In this document: positions 14,948-22,374 of the stretch, piece by piece
Layout: the number at the start of each line of letters is the position of its first letter
Position numbering within the stretch: position 1 is the stretch's first letter
Assembly (NCBI RefSeq): GCF_001665295.1
Contig: NZ_LZSE01000106.1
Coordinates: forward strand, 1 to 45,120
DNA from: Mycobacterium sp. 1554424.7
GTDB lineage: Bacteria > Actinomycetota > Actinomycetes > Mycobacteriales > Mycobacteriaceae
Direction: 5' to 3'
DNA: 45,120 nt
The notes under the pieces: generated by a model
Databases searched by the model: none
Seen by the model: only the letters and a program-made list of their open reading frames with translations
Told to the model about the DNA's origin: nothing
Translations under genes and position numbers: made by a program

Positions 14948-14953
14948 AACGTA
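14948..14953 (-). promoter_or_regulatory. -10 box TACGTT for the SDR gene, probable leaderless mRNA
   Basis: Read on the minus strand, TACGTT ends seven bases before the ATG at 14940. No Shine-Dalgarno sequence is present. The box lies in the 19-bp gap to mshC, so the SDR can be transcribed independently. Confidence 0.45.
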
Positions 14954-14959
14954 CCCCGT

Positions 14960-16204
14960 TTACAGCTGCACTCCGAGCAGCGCGTCGACCGCGGTCGTCA
15001 CCAATGCCGGCGCCGCGGCGTCGTGACCGCCGTACTCGAGCGCATCGGTCGACCAACCATCCACCGCGGCAAGGGCTTTCGGTGTATCGAGGTCGTCGGC
15101 CAGATATTGGCGCACGCGGGCGATGACGTCGGTGGCGTCCGGCGCGGCGGGCAGCGCGACCGCCTCCCGCCAGCGCCGCAGCCGGGCGGTCGCCTCGTCG
15201 AGCACCTGCGGGCTCCAAAACCGGTCCGCGCGATAGTGCCCCGCCATCAGGCCCAGCCGGATGGCCGCCGGCTCGACGCCCTGGCCGCGCAGGGCTGACA
15301 CCAGCACCAGGTTGCCGCGGCTCTTGGACATCTTGTGCCCGCCCCAGCCGATCATCCCGGCGTGCACATAGTGGCGGGCGAATCGCCGCTCCCCGCGCAC
15401 ACATTCGGCGTGGGCGGCGGTGAATTCGTGATGCGGGAAGATCAGGTCGCTGCCGCCGCCCTGGATGTCCAGGCCACTGCCGATGCGGCTGAGCGCGATG
15501 GCGGCGCACTCGACGTGCCAACCGGGCCGGCCGTCCCCGAACGGCGAGGGCCAGCTGGGCTCGCCGGGCCGCGCGGCGCGCCACAACAGGGCGTCGAGCT
15601 CGTCGCTCTTGCCGGGGCGGCCCGGGTCGCCGCCGCGCTCGGCGAAGAGCTGCAGCATGGTGTCGCGGTCATAGCCCGACTCGTAGCCGAACTGCATGGT
15701 GGCGTCCGCCCGGTAGTAGACGTCGGGGTACTCCGCAATGTCCGGGTCGAGGACGTAGGCCGCGCCCGACGCCAGCATCTTTTCGACGAGTTCGACCACC
15801 TCGGCGATCGCCTCCGTCGCGCCGACGTACTCCCGGGGCGGCAGGATTCGCAGCGCCGCCATGTCCTCGCGAAACAGGGCGACCTCCCGATCGCCCAGTT
15901 CGCGCCAGTCGACGCCGTCGCGCTCGGCGCGCTCGAGCAGCGGATCGTCGATGTCGGTGACGTTCTGCACGTAATGCACGTCGTGGCCGAGGTCCAGCCA
16001 CTGCCGGTGCACCAGGTCGAAGGTGAGGTAGGTGGCCGCGTGCCCCAGGTGGGTCGCGTCGTAGGGCGTGATGCCGCAGACGTACATGGTGGCTTTCGAC
16101 CCGGCCGCCACCGGGCGCACCTGCCGGTCGGAGGTGTCATACAGCCGCAGCTCCGGGCCACGCCCCGGTACCACCGGAACCTGTGTCGAAGACCACGTCT
16201 GCAT
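14960..16204 (-). CDS. mshC: Cysteine:GlcN-Ins ligase MshC (mycothiol synthesis)
   Basis: MshC joins cysteine to glucosaminyl-inositol with ATP, the third committed step of mycothiol synthesis. The product is 414 aa, equal to the M. tuberculosis enzyme. It is a cysteinyl-tRNA synthetase-like catalytic core without the anticodon-binding part. Cys43 (zinc) and Thr46 lie in [17 protein letters not shown], which also holds the HIGH-type motif. The KMSKS loop is HKMSKSRGN. Further zinc and binding residues lie in [11 protein letters not shown] and FPHHEF. The ATG at 16204 is seven bases after a -10 box. Confidence 0.96.
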   Translation of the reverse strand: MQTWSSTQVPVVPGRGPELRLYDTSDRQVRPVAAGSKATMYVCGITPYDATHLGHAATYLTFDLVHRQWLDLGHDVHYVQNVTDIDDPLLERAERDGVDWRELGDREVALFREDMAALRILPPREYVGATEAIAEVVELVEKMLASGAAYVLDPDIAEYPDVYYRADATMQFGYESGYDRDTMLQLFAERGGDPGRPGKSDELDALLWRAARPGEPSWPSPFGDGRPGWHVECAAIALSRIGSGLDIQGGGSDLIFPHHEFTAAHAECVRGERRFARHYVHAGMIGWGGHKMSKSRGNLVLVSALRGQGVEPAAIRLGLMAGHYRADRFWSPQVLDEATARLRRWREAVALPAAPDATDVIARVRQYLADDLDTPKALAAVDGWSTDALEYGGHDAAAPALVTTAVDALLGVQL

Positions 16205-16211
16205 AACGTCG

Positions 16212-16217
16212 ACTGTA
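16212..16217 (-). promoter_or_regulatory. -10 box TACAGT for mshC, probable leaderless mRNA
   Basis: On the minus strand TACAGT is followed by seven bases (CGACGTT) and then the mshC ATG. There is no ribosome binding site between them. It lies in the 26-bp gap after cysQ. Confidence 0.5.
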
Positions 16218-16230
16218 AACGCGCCCGGGA

Positions 16231-17019
16231 TCAGCGAAATTCCTGGCGGATCGCGCCGAGCAGGACCGGAGCCAGCTCGGCGCGGCACATGACGAAGTCG
16301 GGCAGGTACGGGTCGAGCTGGTTGTAGCGCAGCGGCGAACCGTCGAGCCGCGAGGCATGCATGCCGGCGGCCATCACCACCCCGGCCGGGGCCGCCGAGT
16401 CCCATTCCCACTGGCCCCCGGCGTGCACGTAGGCGTCGACGTCGCCGTCGACGACGGCCATCGCCTTGGCGCCCGCCGAGCCGATCGCCACGGGCTGGAT
16501 GTGCAGCGTCTGGCGCATGCGGTACAGGACCGCGGGCGGGCGGGTGGCGCTGACGGCGATCCGGATGGTGCCCGGAATGCCGGTGCGCGCGGCGCCGGCG
16601 GTCACGGTGTCGCTGCGATAGACCGTGTTGCCGCGCGCGGGCAGCGAGACGGCGGCGTCGGTGATCTCGCGCTGCCCGTCGGTCGGGCGCTGCCACAGCG
16701 CGATGTGCACCGCCCAGTCGTCGCGGCCCGGCGTGGAGAACTCCCGGGTGCCGTCCAGCGGGTCGATGATCCACACCCGATCGTGATTGACCCGGGAAAG
16801 GTCGTCGTAGGCTTCCTCGCTGAGCACCGCGTCGCCGGGCCGCTCGTCCCGCAGCCGGCGCAGGATCAGCGCGTTCGCCAGGCTGTCCCCCGCGTCGCCG
16901 AGCGCCCAGGGATGGCCGAAACCGATCTCGTCACGCACCTTGAGCAACAGCTCCCCCGCGTCCGCGGCGAGATCGGCGGCCAAGGCGGCGTCCGTCAGCT
17001 CCTCCGGGCCCTGGCTCAC
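16231..17019 (-). CDS. cysQ: 3'-phosphoadenosine 5'-phosphate phosphatase CysQ (IMPase family)
   Basis: The product is 262 aa of the inositol monophosphatase superfamily. The lithium-sensitive metal site is complete: LSEEAYDD, then [11 protein letters not shown], then [14 protein letters not shown]. In M. tuberculosis the orthologue Rv2131c removes the 3'-phosphate of PAP, a by-product of sulfate assimilation, and can also act on inositol phosphates and fructose bisphosphate. It sits directly upstream of mshC, which uses cysteine and an inositol glycoside, so a shared sulfur or thiol context is plausible. The start is a GTG at 17019. Confidence 0.94.
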   Translation of the reverse strand: MSQGPEELTDAALAADLAADAGELLLKVRDEIGFGHPWALGDAGDSLANALILRRLRDERPGDAVLSEEAYDDLSRVNHDRVWIIDPLDGTREFSTPGRDDWAVHIALWQRPTDGQREITDAAVSLPARGNTVYRSDTVTAGAARTGIPGTIRIAVSATRPPAVLYRMRQTLHIQPVAIGSAGAKAMAVVDGDVDAYVHAGGQWEWDSAAPAGVVMAAGMHASRLDGSPLRYNQLDPYLPDFVMCRAELAPVLLGAIRQEFR

Positions 17020-17025
17020 CGACTT

Positions 17026-17031
17026 AGTATC
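17026..17031 (-). promoter_or_regulatory. Possible -10 box GATACT for cysQ
   Basis: On the minus strand GATACT is followed by six bases and the cysQ GTG. It departs from TANNNT at the first base only. Spacing matches the leaderless pattern of neighbouring genes. Confidence 0.35.
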
Positions 17032-17050
17032 TCCGACGCCCGCGCGCGGT

Positions 17051-17866
17051 TCAGAACGCCGGCCAGGGAATGGGGCGGTGCCGGTTGGGTCCGGGCATGA
17101 CCGGGTTGTCCAGCAGCGCGAGCGCGCGGCGGCGCAGCGCGAGGATTTCCGCGCCCGTGATGTGCTCGGCCAATGCCTCGGCGAGCGGGCCCGTCAAGGC
17201 ATCGGCGAGCGCGGCGACGTCCTTCAGCGTGTTGTCGTCGATCGGCTTGCCCGCCCAGCCCCACAACACCGTTCGCAGTTTGTTCTCGACGTGCAGGCAC
17301 ACACCGTGGTCGACGCCGTAGATGTTGCCCTCGAGGTCGCGCAGGACGTGGCCGCCCTTGCGATCGGCGTTGTTGATCAGCACGTCGAACACCGCCATCC
17401 GCCACAACCGAATGTCGTCGGCGTGCATCAGCACGACCTCGTCGCCGGCGTAGTCGTAAGCCCGCAGCACCGGCAGGTAGCCGGGCTCATGCTTGCCGGC
17501 CGGAAACAGGTCGACCAGGTCGGGCAAGGACGAGGGAGCCGAGCCCACCGCGTCGCCGGGCTGCTGGATCCACAGCTGCAGCATGCCCGGACCCGCCGGC
17601 CCGTGACGAATGATGGTGTAGGGCACGATGTTCCAGCCCAGCTGCCTCGACACCAGGTACGCGCCGAGTTCGCGACCGGCGAGGGTCCCGTCCGGAAAAT
17701 CCCACAGCGGCGCCTCACCGGAGATCGGCTTGTAAACGCAGTGCACGCTGGCCTCGCCGAGCGTCGACTCGCACAGGAAGGTGGCGTTGCTGGCTGAGCG
17801 GATGCGTCCGAGGACCGTCAGCTCGCCGTCCCGCAGCACCTCACGGTCGTCACTCTTCTGGTTCAT
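17051..17866 (-). CDS. SCO1664-family conserved protein (PI3/4-kinase-like fold)
   Basis: The product is 271 aa and fits the position of Rv2133c. It belongs to an actinobacterial family with distant similarity to phosphatidylinositol 3/4-kinase catalytic domains. Recognisable parts are an N-terminal strand region with [18 protein letters not shown] (nucleotide-binding Lys candidate) and [17 protein letters not shown]. The catalytic-like segment [17 protein letters not shown] is followed by [10 protein letters not shown] (metal-binding Asp candidate). The activity is unproven. Its start overlaps the end of the DUF3090 gene by 17 bases, so the two are made together. Confidence 0.8.
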   Translation of the reverse strand: MNQKSDDREVLRDGELTVLGRIRSASNATFLCESTLGEASVHCVYKPISGEAPLWDFPDGTLAGRELGAYLVSRQLGWNIVPYTIIRHGPAGPGMLQLWIQQPGDAVGSAPSSLPDLVDLFPAGKHEPGYLPVLRAYDYAGDEVVLMHADDIRLWRMAVFDVLINNADRKGGHVLRDLEGNIYGVDHGVCLHVENKLRTVLWGWAGKPIDDNTLKDVAALADALTGPLAEALAEHITGAEILALRRRALALLDNPVMPGPNRHRPIPWPAF

Positions 17867-18437
17867 CGTCGGGCCCGAGCAGCGCGCTGCGCTTATAGCC
17901 GTTGGTGCGCGCGCAGATGTGGCCCTCGGGGTCCAACGGTTCGTCGCACAGCGGGCACGGCGGACGGCCGGCCGAGATCACGCGGTTGGAGCGGGTGGCG
18001 AACTGGCGCGCCGATTCCGGCGTCAGGAACACCCGCACCGCGTCGGGCCCCTCCTCGGTGTCGTCGAGCACGACCGAGGCGTCGAACTCGGCGTCGGTGA
18101 CGGCCAGCAACTCGACCACCACCGTCTGGGCCTCCGAATCCCAGCCGAGACCCATGGTCCCGACCCGAAACTCCGCGTCGACGGGTGTGATCAACGGGCT
18201 GAGGTCGTCGACCTCGGCGGGCTCCGGGGGAACCGGCGTGCCGAACCTGCGGTTCACCTCGAGCAGCAGCGCGCCGATGCGCTCCGCGAGCACCGCGACC
18301 TGTTGCTTCTCCAGCACCACCGACACCACCCGCGAATCGCCCACGGCCTGTATGTAAAACGTGCGATTTCCGGGCTGGCCGACGGTCCCGGCCACGAAGC
18401 GGTCGGGCGTGCGGAAGACGTGAATTGCGCGGGCCAT
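17850..18437 (-). CDS. DUF3090 protein with C-terminal zinc-knuckle-like motif
   Basis: The product is 195 aa (MARAIHVFRTPDRFVAGTVGQPGNRTFYIQA) and fits Rv2134c. The first 150 residues form the DUF3090 domain, of unknown function. The last 40 contain CPLCDEPLDPEGHICARTNG, a Cys-x2-Cys followed by His-x-Cys that could bind zinc. The ATG at 18437 has an ideal GGAGG ribosome binding site. The gene is always found near a SCO1664-type gene and a histidine phosphatase in the actinobacteria I recall, so the three probably share a process. Confidence 0.85.
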   Translation of the reverse strand: MARAIHVFRTPDRFVAGTVGQPGNRTFYIQAVGDSRVVSVVLEKQQVAVLAERIGALLLEVNRRFGTPVPPEPAEVDDLSPLITPVDAEFRVGTMGLGWDSEAQTVVVELLAVTDAEFDASVVLDDTEEGPDAVRVFLTPESARQFATRSNRVISAGRPPCPLCDEPLDPEGHICARTNGYKRSALLGPDDEPEE

Positions 18438-18500
18438 GGCACCTCCAAAATACCGGCTGTTGCCGTCGCCGTGCGATTCGATTGCCCCGCCACCGCGAAA

Positions 18501-19292
18501 CTAATCAGTCGTGCCACCGACCACCGCGTCGCTTGTCGGCACGCCCGCGGCCGGCTCGCTTTGCGACTCGCCCTTCGACTCACCGTGAGCCTCATCACCC
18601 TTGGACTCATCCTTCGGCTCATCCTTCGGCGGGGGCCCGGCCCGCAACGCGGCGGACAGGCGGGCGCCGGTGTGGTTGACGTGCAACACGAACGGCCGCA
18701 GCGGGGTGTAGCGGATCACGGTCACCGAGCCCGGGTCGGCGGTGATGCGCTGGAACCCGTCCAGGTGCATGCCGTACGCGTCGGCGACGACGGCCTTGAT
18801 GACGTCGCCGTGGGTGCACGCCACCCACAGCGCGTCTCCGCCGTCCGCTCCGCCGTGCTCTCCGCCAATTTCCAAGGCCAGCCGCCGGTCGTGCGCGCGG
18901 ATGGCCGCGACCGCGCGCGCCTGCACCTGCGCCAGACCCTCGCCGCCCGGGAACACCGCCGCGCTGGGATGGGCCTGGACGACCCGCCACAACGGCTCCT
19001 TCGTCAACTCGCCGATCTTGCGGCCCGTCCACTCGCCGTAGTCCACCTCGGCGAGCTCCTCGTCGATCAGCGGCTCCAGGCACAGCGCCTCGGCCAACGG
19101 CTCGACGGTGCGCCGGCAGCGCAGCAGCGGAGAGGTAACCACCGCGCGGATCGGCAGGTCGCCGATCCGGTCGATCAGCCCGGCGGCCTGCTCCCGGCCC
19201 TTGTCGTCGAGGTCGACGCCCTCCGAGCGCCCGGCCAGAATGCCGGCGGTGTTCGAGGTGGAGCGGCCGTGCCGAAGCAGGATGACGGTCAC
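18501..19292 (-). CDS. Histidine phosphatase (phosphoglycerate mutase-like)
   Basis: The product is 263 aa from a GTG at 19292 (VTVILLRHGRSTSNTAGILAGRSEG). The RHG motif near residues 7-9 carries the phosphorylated His, and the second catalytic His is in VACTHGDVIKAV. It fits Rv2135c. The C-terminus after about residue 215 is a low-complexity charged tail of Lys, Asp, Glu, Ser and Gly with repeats such as DEPKDESKGDE and ESKGESQSE, probably disordered. The substrate is unknown. The longer frame upstream (to 19466) is not used because homology starts at the GTG and a -10 box lies seven bases before it. Confidence 0.86.
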   Translation of the reverse strand: MTVILLRHGRSTSNTAGILAGRSEGVDLDDKGREQAAGLIDRIGDLPIRAVVTSPLLRCRRTVEPLAEALCLEPLIDEELAEVDYGEWTGRKIGELTKEPLWRVVQAHPSAAVFPGGEGLAQVQARAVAAIRAHDRRLALEIGGEHGGADGGDALWVACTHGDVIKAVVADAYGMHLDGFQRITADPGSVTVIRYTPLRPFVLHVNHTGARLSAALRAGPPPKDEPKDESKGDEAHGESKGESQSEPAAGVPTSDAVVGGTTD

Positions 19293-19299
19293 GACGACG

Positions 19300-19305
19300 A
19301 CCGTA
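19300..19305 (-). promoter_or_regulatory. -10 box TACGGT for the histidine phosphatase gene
   Basis: On the minus strand TACGGT is followed by seven bases (CGTCGTC) and the GTG at 19292. This suggests a leaderless mRNA. Confidence 0.45.
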
Positions 19306-19333
19306 CTCGGTACGGGTGGGCGCGACGGTTTCG

Positions 19334-19633
19334 TTAGCGGACCGGCAGCGCGTGCGCGATCGAGTCGCGCACCGCCGCGGTCAGGCTGCGTTCGTCGGTC
19401 AGGTCGATGTCGACCAGGCCGCGGACCGCCCGGGCCACCACGTCCTCGGCCTGCGGAACGAGGCACGAAAGGCGTGGCCGGTAAATTTCTACGACGAGCG
19501 AGCGGTGCTCAATGTGGAAGGAGAAACTGCGCCCATCACCGACCTGTCCGTAGCCGCTGGCAAAGATTCCCGTCGAGATGTCCTCGACAGCAAACTCTTT
19601 GTCTGCGATATGCCGGTCAACGATGACGGTCAT
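19334..19633 (-). CDS. Conserved hypothetical protein, 99 aa
   Basis: The protein starts MTVIVDRHIADKEFAVEDIS and ends AVRDSIAHALPVR. No domain is recognised. It has no signal peptide or membrane segment; the middle (FSFHIEHRSLVVEIYRPRL) looks like two beta strands. By position it may correspond to Rv2137c, but I cannot confirm similarity. In M. tuberculosis uppP (Rv2136c) lies between this slot and the phosphatase gene; it is missing here. A TATGGT box six bases before the ATG supports the start. Confidence 0.65.
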   Translation of the reverse strand: MTVIVDRHIADKEFAVEDISTGIFASGYGQVGDGRSFSFHIEHRSLVVEIYRPRLSCLVPQAEDVVARAVRGLVDIDLTDERSLTAAVRDSIAHALPVR

Positions 19634-19639
19634 AACGCG

Positions 19640-19645
19640 ACCATA
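19640..19645 (-). promoter_or_regulatory. -10 box TATGGT for the 99-aa gene, probable leaderless mRNA
   Basis: On the minus strand TATGGT is followed by CGCGTT and the ATG at 19633. No ribosome binding site is present. Confidence 0.5.
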
Positions 19646-19743
19646 CCTCTCCAGTCCGACCCCATGCAGGCAACATGGCCATATTGGATGCGAAACCGTT
19701 CCTTAAAATTTGACTTTCATGTTGGTGACGCGAGGGAAAATAA

Positions 19744-20802
19744 TTGCTGCGACGACGCACAGGAACAAGACACGCAGCTCAACGCCGCCTTGCGGTCCTG
19801 CTATCTTTGCTGGCCTTGATCACGGGTTGTTCCGCGAATCCGCTCGCTAGCGCGCCACCCACGATAGAACCGGCCCAGGCGGCCGTCTCGCCGCCGGCGT
19901 CCCAGCCCCCGGCTGGTACGGTGCGACAGCTGCCCGGCCGGGCCGCGGCGGCAATCTTTGACAACGCCACCCGTCAACTGGCGGTCCTGGCGCCCGGCGC
20001 GGACCCGGAATCGCCGGCCACCCTCACCGAATTCGGGGATCCGCGGGCCTCGCCGCGGGTGTTCGCCCTGCCGGGCCCGGCGACCGGGCTGACGGGCGAC
20101 GGCCGAGGCACGGCCTACCTGGCGACCCGGGGCGGCTACGTCACGGTCGACCTCGCCACCGGGCGCGCGGCACAGGTGGGCGTGGCCGACGCCCAGCGGG
20201 TCGACTTCACCGCGATCGCCCAGCGCGCCGACGGCCGGGTGGTGCTGGGCAGCGCCGACGGCACCGTCTACACGCTGGCCGCGCCGGCGCCGGGCGGCGC
20301 GACCGTCAGCAGCCGCAACAAAATCTTCGCGCGCGTGGATGCCCTTGCCGCACAGGGGAATACGACGGTGGTGCTGGACCGGGGCCAGACCTCGGTGACG
20401 ACCATCGGCGTCGACGGTCGCGTCGAGCAGGCGTTGCGCGCCGGCGAGGGCGCGACCACCCTGGCCGCCGATCCGCTGGGCCGCGTCCTGGTCGCCGACA
20501 CCCGCGGCGGGCAGCTGCTGGTCTACGGTGTCGACCCGCTGATCTTGCGGCAGGCCTACCCGGTGCGGCAGGCGCCATATGGGCTGGCCGGTTCCCGCGG
20601 GCTGGCCTGGGTGTCCCTGACCGCGACGAACGTCGTCATTGGTTACGATCTGTCAACCGGAATTCCCGTCGAAAGGGTGCGATACCCAACCGTGCAGCAA
20701 CCCAACTCGTTGGCCTTTGACGAAGCGTCGGGCACCTTGTACGTGGTGTCGGGGTCGGGTGCGGGCGTCCAGGTCATCGAGCGCGCGGCGGGCACGCCAT
20801 GA
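19744..20802 (+). CDS. lppL: Lipoprotein LppL, beta-propeller-like
   Basis: The product is 352 aa. A basic N-terminus ([14 protein letters not shown]) and hydrophobic run lead to a lipobox ITGC with the lipidated Cys29, so it should be anchored outside the cytoplasmic membrane. The rest is built of short repeated beta units ([51 protein letters not shown]) consistent with a beta-propeller. It matches Rv2138 in position and length. The start is a TTG at 19744 with a GAGGGA ribosome binding site. Its end overlaps the next gene by four bases (ATGA). Confidence 0.88.
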   Translation: MLRRRTGTRHAAQRRLAVLLSLLALITGCSANPLASAPPTIEPAQAAVSPPASQPPAGTVRQLPGRAAAAIFDNATRQLAVLAPGADPESPATLTEFGDPRASPRVFALPGPATGLTGDGRGTAYLATRGGYVTVDLATGRAAQVGVADAQRVDFTAIAQRADGRVVLGSADGTVYTLAAPAPGGATVSSRNKIFARVDALAAQGNTTVVLDRGQTSVTTIGVDGRVEQALRAGEGATTLAADPLGRVLVADTRGGQLLVYGVDPLILRQAYPVRQAPYGLAGSRGLAWVSLTATNVVIGYDLSTGIPVERVRYPTVQQPNSLAFDEASGTLYVVSGSGAGVQVIERAAGTP

Positions 20803-21062
20803 CGAGCCGACCCGCGCCGCGGTGGAGCCGGCTGCCGGCGGGCTGGGAAGCGGAGATGTCCGACGAATACGAATGGATACCGCTGCGCCTGCCGCCCGAG
20901 GTGACGCGCGTCAGCGCGTCCATCCGGCTGTCCATCGAGGCCGAATACCGCGGCTGGGAACTCACCCGCGTGCGGCTCTACACCGACGGCAGCCGACGCG
21001 TGTTGTTGCGCCGCAAGAAATCTCGTCTGGACACCCGGCGGCCCGACCAGCCGGAATTGTGA
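20799..21062 (+). CDS. DUF5703-like small protein
   Basis: The product is 87 aa, with a core [51 protein letters not shown]. This matches the small actinobacterial family annotated as DUF5703; the function is unknown. It overlaps lppL by four bases and its TGA overlaps the pyrD ATG by one base, so all three are translationally coupled. The two overlaps fix both ends and make this a real gene despite its size. Confidence 0.8.
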   Translation: MTSRPAPRWSRLPAGWEAEMSDEYEWIPLRLPPEVTRVSASIRLSIEAEYRGWELTRVRLYTDGSRRVLLRRKKSRLDTRRPDQPEL

Positions 21063-22153
21063 TGTACCGGCTTATCCGCCGGCTGTTGTTCCTGATCCCG
21101 CCCGAGCGCATTCACACGCTGGTGTTCGCGCTGCTGCGCGCCGTCACGGTCCTGCCCGTCATGCGGCGGTCGCTGCACCGGCGCCTCGGCCCCGCCGATC
21201 CGGTGCTGGCCAGCACCGTGTTCGGGGTGCGTTTCCCGGGCCCGCTGGGGCTGGCCGCCGGCTTCGACAAGGACGGCAAGGGCCTGCTCACGTGGGGGGC
21301 GTTGGGGTTCGGGTACGCCGAGGTCGGCACCGTCACGGCGCAGCCCCAGCCCGGCAACCCCGGCCCGCGCCTGTTCCGGCTGCCCGCGGACCGGGCCCTG
21401 CTGAACCGGATGGGCTTCAACAATCGCGGCGCCGGTGCGCTCGCGATTCGCCTCACCCACCGCCGCCCCACCGTGCCGATCGGGGTCAACATCGGCAAGA
21501 CCAAGGCGGTCGCTGCCGCCGACGCCCTCGGCGACTACCGGGCGAGCGCCCGGCTGGTTGCGCCGCTCGCGTCGTATCTGGTGGTCAACGTCAGCTCGCC
21601 GAACACGCCGGGCCTGCGCGACCTGCAGGCGGTCGAGTCGCTGCGGCCCATCCTTCAGGGCGTCCTCCTCGAGGCCTCGACGACGTCGACGCCGGTGTTG
21701 GTCAAGATCGCGCCCGACCTCTCCGATTCCGACGTGGACGACATCGCCGACCTGGCCGTCGAGCTCGGCCTGGCCGGAATCGTCGCCACCAATACCACGG
21801 TGTCGCGCGAGGGCCTGAGCACAGCGGGGGTGAAAAAGCTTGGCGAGGGCGGCATCTCGGGGCCGCCGGTGGCGCGCAGGGCCGTCGAGGTGCTGCGGCG
21901 GCTCTACGACCGGGTAGGTGACCGCCTCGTGCTCGTCAGCGTGGGAGGCATCGAAACCCCCGACGACGCCTGGGAGCGCATCACCGCGGGAGCGGCACTG
22001 CTGCAGGGCTACACCGGCTTCATCTACGGAGGAGGCTTGTGGCCCAAGCACATCCACGACGGCATCGCCCGCCGCCTGCGCGACGGCGGGTTCGCATCGC
22101 TCGCCGATGCGGTGGGTTCCGCGGCCATCGATCCAGGCAGGCCGACGGGATAA
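21062..22153 (+). CDS. pyrD: Dihydroorotate dehydrogenase (quinone), class 2
   Basis: This enzyme oxidises dihydroorotate to orotate in pyrimidine synthesis and passes electrons to menaquinone. The product is 363 aa. An N-terminal membrane-associating helix region ([28 protein letters not shown]) marks it as class 2. FMN-site motifs are [34 protein letters not shown] and GGISGPPV. The catalytic Ser is in [16 protein letters not shown]. It is the last gene of the lppL unit. Confidence 0.96.
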   Translation: MYRLIRRLLFLIPPERIHTLVFALLRAVTVLPVMRRSLHRRLGPADPVLASTVFGVRFPGPLGLAAGFDKDGKGLLTWGALGFGYAEVGTVTAQPQPGNPGPRLFRLPADRALLNRMGFNNRGAGALAIRLTHRRPTVPIGVNIGKTKAVAAADALGDYRASARLVAPLASYLVVNVSSPNTPGLRDLQAVESLRPILQGVLLEASTTSTPVLVKIAPDLSDSDVDDIADLAVELGLAGIVATNTTVSREGLSTAGVKKLGEGGISGPPVARRAVEVLRRLYDRVGDRLVLVSVGGIETPDDAWERITAGAALLQGYTGFIYGGGLWPKHIHDGIARRLRDGGFASLADAVGSAAIDPGRPTG

Positions 22154-22195
22154 CTGAGACCGGCCTGGCGAGTCTGGACAGACCAACTTATTGGG

Positions 22196-22221
22196 CGTGT
22201 GTCAATTACGTGTGTCAATTA
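22196..22221. repeat. Perfect 13-bp tandem repeat upstream of the first PE gene
   Basis: CGTGTGTCAATTA occurs twice head to tail (22196-22208 and 22209-22221). It lies in the AT-richer 221-bp gap between pyrD and the PE gene, about 155 bases before its start. It could be a regulator binding site or a replication-slippage duplication. Nothing else is recognisable in the gap. Confidence 0.7.
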
Positions 22222-22374
22222 ATGGAGTTGACTGCCTTGCCGATCCAGGGTTGTGCATTTGTAGAACAGGCTGCTAGAAACAGCAGAAGGATGCGTTTAG
22301 TACGCCACAATTTGGTCAATATTGTGAGCGGTATCTCAGCTGGCTATCGGGAGAGCCTGTGAGGGGAGACGGCC

